Assembly: GCA_012799905.1 (NCBI GenBank) | Contig: JAAZKI010000262.1 | Location: forward strand, 1-32,475 | Source: Lentisphaerota bacterium | GTDB lineage: Bacteria > Verrucomicrobiota > Lentisphaeria > Oligosphaerales > Oligosphaeraceae | Length of the DNA stretch: 32,475 nucleotides | Direction of reading: 5' to 3' | Shown: piece by piece, positions 23,844 to 31,567 of the stretch | Position numbering within the stretch: the stretch's first letter is position 1 | Layout: each line of letters starts with the position of its first letter | Notes under the pieces: model-generated | Databases searched by the model: none | The model's input: only the letters and a program-made list of their open reading frames with translations | What the model was told of the DNA's origin: nothing | Program-made: the position numbers and the translations under genes

Positions 23844-25383
23844 ATGCCTGAAGCTTTGCTGAAAACATCGCTATGCCTTCTGTCTCAGGCTGATGCTTCC
23901 AGAAAGATTGCAAACAGCAAACTCAAGCTGGAAACCAAAACGCGCCTTTGGCCAATATATGACATCGGCCGCGGTCGCCTCTTTTATGGCTTCGCTGTTC
24001 CCCGTCCCATCAAATCAAAACATCCGGTTATTGGACCCAGGCGCGGGTGTCGGTAGCCTGACATCAGCTTTTGTCGAATCTCTCTGCAAGAGCAAAACCG
24101 ACTATCGCATTAATGTAGATGCATACGAAATAGACCCGATAATGCATCCATACCTGGAAAAAAATCTTGACTTGTGCAAAACAACAGCAGCGGAAAACAA
24201 CACTTTGATAACATGGCGGGTTTATGCTGACGACTTCATCGCTGAAGCATCAAGAAAGTTATCCTCGCTCAATAGCCTGTGGCCGGAAAAGCTTGACAGG
24301 TACACGCATTGCATTATGAATCCGCCGTATAAAAAGATTTCCAGCGCGTCGCGTCACCGGGCATATCTTCGCAGCGCTGGAATTGAAACGGTTAATATGT
24401 ATTCAGCTTTCGTCGCCTTAGCCATAGCTTTATTAGAAGAAGGTGGATACCTAGTTGCAATTATCCCCAGAAGCTTCTGTAACGGGCCGTATTATCGTCC
24501 TTTTCGGGAGTTCATTTTAAAGCACGCCGCAATACGGCGAATCCATCTGTTCGGCTCAAGAAATAAGGCTTTTAAGGAAGACAAAGTTCTCCAGGAAAAC
24601 ATCATCGTAGCACTTGAGAAAGGCGCTCGCCAGGAGGATGTCACTGTCTCGACTTCTAGCGACGATACATTCTCCGATACCGCCATTTCAGACTATCCAT
24701 TCGGGGAAATTGTCCGAGAAAACGACAAAGAACTTTTCATTCATATTCCGACAAAACCTGAAGCCGACTTTTTGAATGTTGCCCAAGCATTCGGTTACAC
24801 GCTCTCCGATATTGGCATACAAGTTTCGACTGGGCCGGTTGTTGATTTTCGCCTGAAGGAATATTTGAAAGCCATGCCTGAACCAGGAACCGTGCCATTA
24901 TTGTATCCATGCCATTTCAAAGGGCAATTCATGCAATGGCCAATCGAAGGAGGGAAAAAGCCCAACGCGATTCTGTGTAGCAAGGACACGCAAAAATGGC
25001 TTTATCCGAATGGCTTTTATACTGTAGTGCGACGTTTTCCTTCAAAGGAAGAGCGGCGAAGAATTGTGGCGAGCGTCGTTGACCCCGCTGTTTTTAGCAA
25101 TGCGGAGAGTATTGGCTTAGAAAATCACCTTAACGTTTTCCACAACAATAAAGAGCCGTTATCAGAGGCTCTTGCTAAGGGGCTGGCCGTTTTCCTCAAC
25201 TCAACCACTATTGATGATAACTTCCGGCGGTTCAGCGGTCACACGCAAGTCAATGCAACCGATCTTAAACTTATCAAGTACCCGAGCCGCAATACCCTGA
25301 TTGAACTCGGAAAATGGGCAGACAAGCAAGGAGAGTTAACTCAAGATATGATTGACAAAAAACTGGAAAGAATTGCGGAATGA
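23844..25383 (+). pseudogene. BsuBI/PstI-type N6-adenine DNA methyltransferase, apparent frameshift near N-terminus
   Basis: The modification half of a type II system. In the main frame (ATG 23893, 496 residues) AFGQYMTSAAVASFMASLF is the usual opening of the methylase, motif I is LLDPGAGVGSL (AdoMet binding) and motif IV is NPPYKK (adenine-specific catalysis). The family normally has a helical segment just before GQYMT. That segment appears in the other frame from ATG 23844, which has a good AGGAG seven bases upstream: LLSQADASRKIANSKLKLE. The two join smoothly as ETKRAFGQY if one A of the AAAA run at 23937-23940 is removed. So either one base was inserted (mutation or sequencing error), or translation starts at 23893 with a shorter N-terminus and weak signal. 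The catalytic core is intact, so activity may remain. Stop overlaps the endonuclease start (ATGA). Confidence 0.8.
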
Positions 25384-26336
25384 GCCAGAAGAACAGTCAT
25401 AAGCGTATCAATGACGCAATAAACATCCTAACGGCCCTTGGAATACCAAAGGCACAGCAAAACGAACGTTCCGCGCTCTGCCTTCTTGCCTTGCTGAATC
25501 TCACCCCCAATAAGAAGTGGGGAAAATCTGAAAATCCGCTGATGGGGATAACGCCCATCATGGATTGGGCACGCACGCATTATCAGAAGGACTACGCACC
25601 AAACACTCGGGAAACCGTCCGGCGACAAACCATGCACCAATTCGTAGATGCAGGAATCGCACTCTACAACCCAGATAAGCCCGACCGTCCTGTAAACAGT
25701 CCAAAGGCCGTTTATCAGATTGAAGCTACAGTCCTGAAGTTACTCCAATCTTTCGGCACTTCGGCGTGGCGTAATAACCTGACATCCTACCTTGCTGGCC
25801 GCGAAACCCTTGCGTCGCGTTACGCAATGGAACGCGAACAGAATCGGGTTCCAGTGAAAATTGCCAAAGACAAAGAAATCACCCTCAGTCCTGGGGAACA
25901 CAGCGAATTGATACGAGACATCATTGAGAACTTCGGACCTCAATTCGTTTCCGGCGGCAAACTGATCTATGCTGGCGACACTGGCGATAAGTGGGGATAT
26001 TTCGATGCGCCTTTACTTGCCGGACTTGGCGTCACTGTCGATCCCCACGGAAAAATGCCTGATGTAATTATTTTCTGCCCGAAAAGAAACTGGCTGGTAC
26101 TCATTGAATCCGTTACCAGCCACGACCCTGTAGACGGCAAAAGACATGCGGAATTATCGCAGCTTTTTGCTAAATCCGAAGCAGGCCTTGTATATGTCAC
26201 CGCATTTCCGAATCGCTCCCTCATGAGCCGACATCTCGCAGAAATCGCCTGGGAAACTGAAGTCTGGGTGGCTGACGCCCCCTCCCATCTGATTCACTTC
26301 AACGGAGAACGATTCCTCGGCCCTTACAAAAGCTAA
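25380..26336 (+). CDS. BsuBI/PstI-family type II restriction endonuclease
   Basis: The cleaving half of the restriction system, 318 residues. The PD-(D/E)xK core is visible: PDV at 227-229, then LVLIESVTSHDPV (about 239-251), matching the IExVTSHGPV signature of PstI and BsuBI, and KRHAEL after it. The N-terminal part (RSALCLLALLNLTPNKKW, ITPIMDWARTHYQKDYAPNTRETVRRQTMHQF) is the family's DNA-binding helical domain. Family members typically cut CTGCAG, so that target is expected but not proven. ATG overlaps the methyltransferase stop in an ATGA, so endonuclease synthesis is coupled to the methyltransferase. If the methyltransferase were truly dead, an intact endonuclease would be hard to tolerate. 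No terminator is clear downstream. Confidence 0.93.
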   Translation: MSQKNSHKRINDAINILTALGIPKAQQNERSALCLLALLNLTPNKKWGKSENPLMGITPIMDWARTHYQKDYAPNTRETVRRQTMHQFVDAGIALYNPDKPDRPVNSPKAVYQIEATVLKLLQSFGTSAWRNNLTSYLAGRETLASRYAMEREQNRVPVKIAKDKEITLSPGEHSELIRDIIENFGPQFVSGGKLIYAGDTGDKWGYFDAPLLAGLGVTVDPHGKMPDVIIFCPKRNWLVLIESVTSHDPVDGKRHAELSQLFAKSEAGLVYVTAFPNRSLMSRHLAEIAWETEVWVADAPSHLIHFNGERFLGPYKS

Positions 26337-26362
26337 AAGCTATCCGTCTTCCACGATCATCC

Positions 26363-26497
26363 ATGACTCAGACCATTTTCTATTGTAAGCCGGACTTTCC
26401 GCATGAGTACGTTCACTGCCTTTGGCATATCACCATGGATCAAGGTTCGGCTATTTTATTTCGTCGGCCGCTTGATATCGGTGAAAAAGCGACGTAA
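26363..26497 (+). other. Possible small ORF or gene remnant after the endonuclease
   Basis: A 44-residue frame beginning MTQTIFYCKPDFPHEY and passing through AILFRRPLDIGEKAT to a TAA. After that stop the same frame continues through KKLRRRIAALGQR, so it may be a decayed gene start. There is no clear Shine-Dalgarno and no family is recognised. The remaining sequence to 26589 shows nothing else. Confidence 0.2.
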
Positions 26498-26589
26498 ACT
26501 AATAGCAAAAAGCTGCGGCGGCGCATTGCGGCACTGGGACAGAGGACGGAAATTGAGGGCTATTGCACACGGGGCTGCTGGAGCTCGGC

Positions 26590-27399
26590 CTATCCGCCGA
26601 CAAGCGTGGCATCCGGGATACACATGAACTTGGCTATTTCGTCAGCCCGGCAGCTCTGTATCGCCGTAATGTTCCCGTAAGTCGAATGGTCGGACTTTAT
26701 CTCCTTGATGAAGTCGTCGCAGAAAACCCGATTGTCAGGGTTGTCCGGCTGCCTGTACGCTATCAGCATTTCCGGCGGCAGCTCCCCCCGCATCCGCCAC
26801 AGCCTGTCCTTCCATAAGGTCGTCTTGTCAATGATGGCGTTGACGTCCTCATGGTTGAAGTACAGCGGCTTTGCCGCCTTGCCGTCGCTCGCAAACGGGA
26901 TGGATATCCTGTAGCCATATTTGTCAGCAAAGGTCTTGCGCCTGTATCTTTTCCCCCAGTCGAACTTCCGCAGGATTTGCCTTATCTCCACCTCCATCAT
27001 TGCCTCCTGCGAGTCGGCGCTTTCGGCAAGGTTTCCCAGGACAAAGGTTTCATAGAGGCTGTCAAGGAAGGCCTGCGGCTCCCTTTCGCCGAGCGACGTC
27101 TGGATTTGGCTGAAGTGAAAGACCCCCTCCTGGATGCGGGACGCCATGTCGAAAAAGCCGGCCTGGTTGCTCTTGACTTGGTGATCCAGTATCTTGCGCA
27201 GCGACTTACACCCCTCCGTGAACAGCCTCTTGCTTACGGACGGGAAGAAGTCGGTGACCCTCTTGCTGTGGCTGAAGTTGATCCTGTAGTCACAGTACCC
27301 CAACTGGGGGCAGTTGACCACGACGCCGACGTTGGCGAACTCCCCCGCGGCGCGGTTCGGCATGAACCTCAGCAGTATGTAGTTGTAGACTAGTTTCAT
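26590..27399 (-). CDS. DUF3037 family protein (partner of HipA-like kinase)
   Basis: A 269-residue cytoplasmic protein of unknown biochemistry. The DUF3037 hallmark is at the N-terminus: YNYILLRFMPNRAAGEFANVGVVV, about residues 5-28. The rest is mixed helix and strand with a charged middle region (REPQAFLDSLYETFV, RKFDWGKRYRRKTFADKYGYRI). No signal peptide or membrane segment is present. A GGAAGAG just upstream of the ATG supports the start. It follows the HipA-like kinase by 37 bases on the same strand, an arrangement I know from other bacteria, so the two probably work together. A toxin-antitoxin or phage-defence role is conjecture. The gene lies tail-to-tail with the restriction endonuclease. 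Confidence 0.84.
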   Translation of the reverse strand: MKLVYNYILLRFMPNRAAGEFANVGVVVNCPQLGYCDYRINFSHSKRVTDFFPSVSKRLFTEGCKSLRKILDHQVKSNQAGFFDMASRIQEGVFHFSQIQTSLGEREPQAFLDSLYETFVLGNLAESADSQEAMMEVEIRQILRKFDWGKRYRRKTFADKYGYRISIPFASDGKAAKPLYFNHEDVNAIIDKTTLWKDRLWRMRGELPPEMLIAYRQPDNPDNRVFCDDFIKEIKSDHSTYGNITAIQSCRADEIAKFMCIPDATLVGG

Positions 27400-27436
27400 G
27401 GCCGCTCTTCCTTGTGCCGGGCAGGCCTGGCCTGCG

Positions 27437-28159
27437 CTATTGAATCACGCCCCGCCAGAAGCTGTCAGGGTCGCGCTTGTATCGAAGCAGAATCCTCTCA
27501 ATCTTGTCTATATGAGCCTGGCCGTCGCTGCATTGCTCAAGCCACTCGTCTGGTATTTTCCGGACGATCTCGCCCCATTCGCCCATGGCGGAGTCAAGCA
27601 GGGGCTCGTTTATTTCCCGGTTGAATCCCAGGAGGTCGAAGGCGTCACTGTAAATGTGGTCTTCCAGGAAGCCCTCCATGTCGCTTTTGTCCGAGAACGC
27701 GCAGTTGTGGTCGATGACATATATGACTTTGTCGGCCACGATCAGGTTGGGCTTGGCCTTGCATCTGTCATAGTTGCAAATCCACCAGTCAAAGAGCAGC
27801 AGCCGTCGCCTGTCCTCGTGGCTTGGCGCGACGTCTGGGTCCCCGGGAAGGTATACGGTCGCGTTGGGCACCTCCGTGGAGGCGAAGGCCAGCCCCTCGC
27901 CAAGGTCGTTCAGGTCCGGCCTGGCGCCATGCCGGATGAATTCCCTTGGCACGCTTAGCAGCACGGGCCTGGGTATGTTAAGGCCGATATGGCGCCCAAG
28001 TTCTGCGGCCACCAGTTCATTTATGCGCTCGACGGCGCCCGCATACCTCCCTTTCACATAGTACACAAGCCCGTCGGCGGCGCCGCAGATGAACGGCTCC
28101 AGCACACCGGCCGTCTGGGCGACCCGGCCAATGACGGATGTTATCTCCAGTCTCTCCAT
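27437..28159 (-). CDS. HipA-like kinase domain protein (HipA_2 type)
   Basis: A 240-residue single-domain protein resembling the kinase core of HipA, the persistence toxin that phosphorylates a tRNA synthetase, but much shorter (HipA is about 440). The start of the domain has YYVKGRYAG (about 32-40, phosphate loop/ATP lysine region). The catalytic stretch is LLFDWWICNYDRCKAKPNLIV (about 138-158, Asp and Asn in the HipA arrangement), and the metal-binding DxN is IDHNCAFSDK. No HipB-like helix-turn-helix antitoxin lies nearby; the partner is DUF3037 instead. The ATG at 28159 lacks a Shine-Dalgarno. The substrate is unknown and need not be a tRNA synthetase. It heads a two-gene unit and is preceded by a repeat-filled gap. 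Confidence 0.82.
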   Translation of the reverse strand: MERLEITSVIGRVAQTAGVLEPFICGAADGLVYYVKGRYAGAVERINELVAAELGRHIGLNIPRPVLLSVPREFIRHGARPDLNDLGEGLAFASTEVPNATVYLPGDPDVAPSHEDRRRLLLFDWWICNYDRCKAKPNLIVADKVIYVIDHNCAFSDKSDMEGFLEDHIYSDAFDLLGFNREINEPLLDSAMGEWGEIVRKIPDEWLEQCSDGQAHIDKIERILLRYKRDPDSFWRGVIQ

Positions 28160-28317
28160 GAATTAATATACCGCCCGTTTCATTGCCTTGCAAAGCGCTT
28201 CGACCAACGCCGACTCCTGTTTCATCAGCGCTGCATTTACTATAGCGCGGATGGACGGCATGGCAAGCGGCGACCGCCCTACAGCCCGGCTTCGCTCCCG
28301 TCCCAGTAATGGGTTAG

Positions 28318-28621
28318 TCTTCTGTAGCGCCTTTACAAGGCACCACTTTCGGGGCACGCCTATCCCCAGGCTGAAGCCTGGGGTTAAACATGGTTAAGCA
28401 CCTGCGGCGCAAGGGGGAATGACTGTAAGCGTAATACATTTTTACCGGCTGGATGCCTGTGAAGGACACGTGACTTCACCCATTGTCCACTAAAGTCCAT
28501 TGTCCACTGTCCACTAAAGTACTTTACCCGGGGTGCCTAACGCAGCAGATTGCCCGGAGCTCTGAGTATCAATCGGTGACCAATACTACAAGCATTCATC
28601 ACAAAACTTCGCACATTAACC
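28318..28621 (+). repeat. Composite intergenic repeat, copy D
   Basis: Modules in order: imperfect GTAGCGCCTTTACAAGGCAC from about 28324, CCCCAGGCTGAAGCCTGGGG at 28364-28383, TTAAACATGGTTAAGC, CACCTGCGGCGC, an insert of about 70 bases unlike the other copies, a GTCCACTAA/GTCCATT array at about 28482-28520, the tail GAGTATCAATCGGTGACC near 28564, and the end motif at 28598-28621. The heptamer array is absent. Together with the terminator beside it, this fills the 28160-28702 gap; 28160-28317 shows no gene. Confidence 0.82.
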
Positions 28622-28624
28622 AAA

Positions 28625-28661
28625 AAAGGGGGAGGAAAAGACCCGCTGTCTTTTCCTCCCC
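28625..28661 (-). terminator. Rho-independent terminator of the nag/thioredoxin operon
   Basis: A perfect 14-bp stem (28629-28642 with 28648-28661, five-base loop) reads GGGGAGGAAAAGAC on the minus strand and is followed there by CTTTTTT. It lies about 40 bases past the stop of the thioredoxin-fold gene, and its T-run abuts the end motif of repeat copy D. Confidence 0.9.
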
Positions 28662-28702
28662 TTTTCGCGACATCCGACTTGCGCTTTCCGGCTGGACGCC
28701 AA

Positions 28703-29209
28703 TCACTCAGTCGGCGTTGGCCTTAGCTTCTTCAACTGCTCCTTCTTCAACAGGTCTTTCAGGTGCTCGACGTATTTCTCCGCACCGCCTGCCTTGTAGC
28801 CGGTTCTGCCGATGATCTGGCCGTCAGCGCCAACCAGATAAATGGTCGGGAAACCGCGCACCTTGAATTCTTCGGACAACTTCTTGTTCTGAGCCTTCAC
28901 TTCCTCCGACTGCTCAATCTTCATGGGGAAGTCGATTTTCATCAGCACCAGGTTCTTTTCGGCGTAGTCGTTGAAAACTTTCTGGGAAAAAACCTCCTTG
29001 TCGAGCTTGATGCACCACCTACACCAATCAGAGCCGGTGAAGTTCAACAGCATCGGGACTTTCTTTTCAGCTGCGACCGCCTTGGCCTTGGCATAATCCT
29101 CCAGCCAGCTCGCACCAGCAGCCTTGTCAGCCTCATCGGCGGCTCGGAGGGCCACGGCGCCCAGACACAGCAAGGTCAGCATCGTCAGCAATGTCTTTTT
29201 CATAGTCAT
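28703..29209 (-). CDS. Exported thioredoxin-fold protein
   Basis: A 168-residue periplasmic thiol-disulfide protein. It begins with a signal peptide (MKKTLLTMLTLLCLGAVALRA, cleavage near AAD). The active site is WCRWC in NFTGSDWCRWCIKLDKEVF, and the cis-proline is in VRGFPTIYLV, followed by GYKAGG. This pattern belongs to the Thioredoxin_7/DUF255-related exported group rather than classic TrxA, which has WCGPC. The start at 29209 has AAAGGA upstream; an ATG two codons later is possible. It lies 69 bases after nagA on the same strand and closes the unit at a strong terminator. Likely role: reducing or exchanging disulfides in envelope proteins. Confidence 0.9.
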   Translation of the reverse strand: MTMKKTLLTMLTLLCLGAVALRAADEADKAAGASWLEDYAKAKAVAAEKKVPMLLNFTGSDWCRWCIKLDKEVFSQKVFNDYAEKNLVLMKIDFPMKIEQSEEVKAQNKKLSEEFKVRGFPTIYLVGADGQIIGRTGYKAGGAEKYVEHLKDLLKKEQLKKLRPTPTE

Positions 29210-29278
29210 TTTTCCTTTCTGCGGATTCAGCAATCATTCTTCTGGCAACACTGGCGCTCGCCGTTTTCACAACCTGCT

Positions 29279-30445
29279 TCAAAGGCGTTTCTGGCCGGCG
29301 ACCCAGACCTGCTTCGGCTCCAAATCAGCCGACATGCGCACCAAGTCGGCGCGGAAGCCGGGCGCTATTTTCCCGCGGTCGGAAAATCCCAGCGACCGAG
29401 CCTGGTTCCATGCCGTGGTTTTGACCAATTGCGCCAAGGGAAGTTGCGTCAGCCGGCGGACTCTTTGCAAGCCCTGGTGGAAAAGCAGCGTGCTTCCGGC
29501 CACCCGGCCATTGGCGATGCGTGCGCAGCCATCGCGGACTGTCACCGGCAACCCGCCGAGCTCATAGTCGCCATCCGGCATGCCAGCGGCGCGCATCGAA
29601 TCCGTGATCAGCATAATGCGCTCGCAGCCGATAACCTCAAACAAAAGCTGAATCATCTCCGGACACAAGTGCACGCCGTCGCAAATCAGCTCCACGAACA
29701 TGTCCTTGTGCAGCATACCGCCGCCCACCAAGCCAAAATTCAGATGATGCAAGGGCGTCATGACATTGCAAAAATGCGTCATGTGCCGCATACCGAGCAG
29801 ACGTGACTGTGTGAATTGCTCGTAGGTCGCCTGCGAATGCGCCACCGCTGGCATGATGCCGCGCTCAACTAACTGCCGCACGAATGACAAATCATGGTCG
29901 AGTTCAATGGAATACGACGCCTTGCTGATGGGAAACCAGGAGGCGAGTCGATCAACCATGTCAATATCGGGTTGACGCAGGTATTCCGGATTCTGCGCTC
30001 CAGCGCATTCCGGGGCGATGAAAGGGCCTTCCAGATGAATGGCCGGCAAGTCGGCGCCATCATGATTTTCGCGCTGGAACATCTGAGCATGGGCAAAGAC
30101 TTCGTCCAGCCGTTCCTCAGACAGGGTCAGAGTCGTGCCCAAAAACGAGGTCACTCCCTGGGTCAGCTTGTGCCGGGCCATGGCCGCCATAGCCTCCTGC
30201 GTGGCGTCGCAAAAATCATGATTAGCGCAGCCGTGCGTGTGGATGTCGAAAAAACCTGGCAAAAGCAAATCGCCGCCCAGGTCGATGTACTCCACGGGGT
30301 CGTACACCGGCTCCAGTGCGCTCTTCGGAATAGCCTCACCCGGCAGATACAAAGCGGTTATGACGCCGTCCTTGACCACCAGGGAAGCATCAGGGACATC
30401 AACATCCGGCGAAATAATATGCGCCCGTTGAAAAACTGTTGTCAT
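29279..30445 (-). CDS. nagA: N-acetylglucosamine-6-phosphate deacetylase
   Basis: Cytoplasmic metal-dependent amidohydrolase that removes acetate from GlcNAc-6-phosphate, giving glucosamine-6-phosphate for NagB. It has 388 residues, the usual length. Metal and catalytic residues are visible: HTHG in GFFDIHTHGCANHDF (about 64-71), Glu in HLEGPF, His in AVAHSQA, His in THFCNVMTPLHH and the catalytic Asp in LITDSMRAAG. The ATG at 30445 is preferred over an upstream open extension of 13 residues. It follows nagB by 57 bases, forming a nagBA unit for amino-sugar or cell-wall recycling. No NagC- or NagR-type regulator is in the window. Confidence 0.95.
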   Translation of the reverse strand: MTTVFQRAHIISPDVDVPDASLVVKDGVITALYLPGEAIPKSALEPVYDPVEYIDLGGDLLLPGFFDIHTHGCANHDFCDATQEAMAAMARHKLTQGVTSFLGTTLTLSEERLDEVFAHAQMFQRENHDGADLPAIHLEGPFIAPECAGAQNPEYLRQPDIDMVDRLASWFPISKASYSIELDHDLSFVRQLVERGIMPAVAHSQATYEQFTQSRLLGMRHMTHFCNVMTPLHHLNFGLVGGGMLHKDMFVELICDGVHLCPEMIQLLFEVIGCERIMLITDSMRAAGMPDGDYELGGLPVTVRDGCARIANGRVAGSTLLFHQGLQRVRRLTQLPLAQLVKTTAWNQARSLGFSDRGKIAPGFRADLVRMSADLEPKQVWVAGQKRL

Positions 30446-30502
30446 GGTTTGTTCTTTCCCGGCCGCCTTAGGCCGCGCAATCAAAGGTGCTTTGCTCTCG
30501 CC

Positions 30503-31279
30503 TCAAGACAGGGCAATAACGTCAGTCGTATAGGCGATTTCAGCCTTTGGATGACGATGCAGGTAGGACGCCGGCAGCTCTGGGGTGACTTTGCCGGTCT
30601 GCACGCGCCGCAGCGGCGCTGCCTGCTCCTTAAAGCACGCCAGCAGAAGGATTTCATCAGCGGCGAGAATTGGTTTCAATCCCATGGTCACTGCCTGGCG
30701 CGGCATCATTGATTCATCGTTGCCGGCGGTCAAACGCGCGTTGGTCGCGATAGTCAAGGGGGCCAGGTCGATGATTCGGCTGGGCAATTCCCCGTATGCG
30801 TCAACGCTGATCTCGGTTTCAGACATAGGCTCATTGAAAGCGATATGGCCGTTGAAGCCAATGCCTAAGAGCTGCAAGTCCAGGCCGCCGGCGTCCGCGA
30901 TTTGCTGGTCGTAGGACGCAGCGTCGGTGGCTGGCGGATAATATGCTGACGAGTCTGCAAAACCGCGTTCCGGGGCCAGGCGGGAAAACAAGTTTTTCCG
31001 CATATAGGCCCGATAGCTCAAGGGATGGTCAGCAGGCACTTCACCGCCATTGGGGGCGACATATTCGTCCAGGTTGAACGTGCTCAATCCCCGCAGGTCC
31101 GTGCCTGCTGCATTGAACTTTTCCGCGAGCAACTCGTAAAGACGCAACATGGTGTTGCCGGTCGCCAGCCCGAGGTTGCATTTTCCGGACGTTGCCAGGC
31201 AACGCTTCACCACCTGAAAAATCCGCTCGGCGCCATACCGGCTCATGGCTTCATAATCTTTGACCGTTGTCCACTTCAC
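30503..31279 (-). CDS. nagB: Glucosamine-6-phosphate deaminase
   Basis: Converts glucosamine-6-phosphate to fructose-6-phosphate and ammonia, feeding glycolysis. It has 258 residues, close to E. coli NagB (266). Motifs in order: LATGNTMLRLYE (phosphate-binding loop, about 38-49), STFNLDEY (about 66-73), and the catalytic LLGIGFNGHIAFNEP (about 136-150, with the active-site His and Glu). The start codon is GTG, with AAAGGATG about ten bases upstream; no better ATG is in frame. First gene of the nagB-nagA-thioredoxin run. The usual C-terminal allosteric region is shortened, so GlcNAc-6-phosphate activation is uncertain. Confidence 0.94.
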   Translation of the reverse strand: MKWTTVKDYEAMSRYGAERIFQVVKRCLATSGKCNLGLATGNTMLRLYELLAEKFNAAGTDLRGLSTFNLDEYVAPNGGEVPADHPLSYRAYMRKNLFSRLAPERGFADSSAYYPPATDAASYDQQIADAGGLDLQLLGIGFNGHIAFNEPMSETEISVDAYGELPSRIIDLAPLTIATNARLTAGNDESMMPRQAVTMGLKPILAADEILLLACFKEQAAPLRRVQTGKVTPELPASYLHRHPKAEIAYTTDVIALS

Positions 31280-31567
31280 GATTCCACATCCTTTCTTTTG
31301 AAAAACCAGGTTACGGCGGCGACGCGCCAGCTCCGCAGCCGTCGCCCTCTTCTATACTACTATCTACCGACTTCTTGTTTTTGCGAAAGCTTATCCTCAA
31401 ATCAGCGCATAAATGTCACCCCTACAGTCCGCTAGGTCTACATACGTCAGCGTGGAGTCTGTACTACAAGCGCTAATCACAAAATTTCCGTGTATTCCGT
31501 GTATTCAGTGGTAAAAAAACAACCCTATAAAAATCCGTGTCCATCCATGGTTAAAAATCAGAAAGCT
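31280..31567. other. Gap between ribE and nagB with decayed repeat sequence
   Basis: No gene is visible. A partial repeat tail (TACTACAAGCGCTAATCACA near 31460-31479) is followed by a short-period run of TTCCGTGTATTCCGTG and CCGTGTCCATCCATGG at about 31488-31550, similar to the TTCGTG run after copy B at 9190. The nagB promoter must lie in the left part, which is AT-rich near 31350-31400. Confidence 0.5.
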
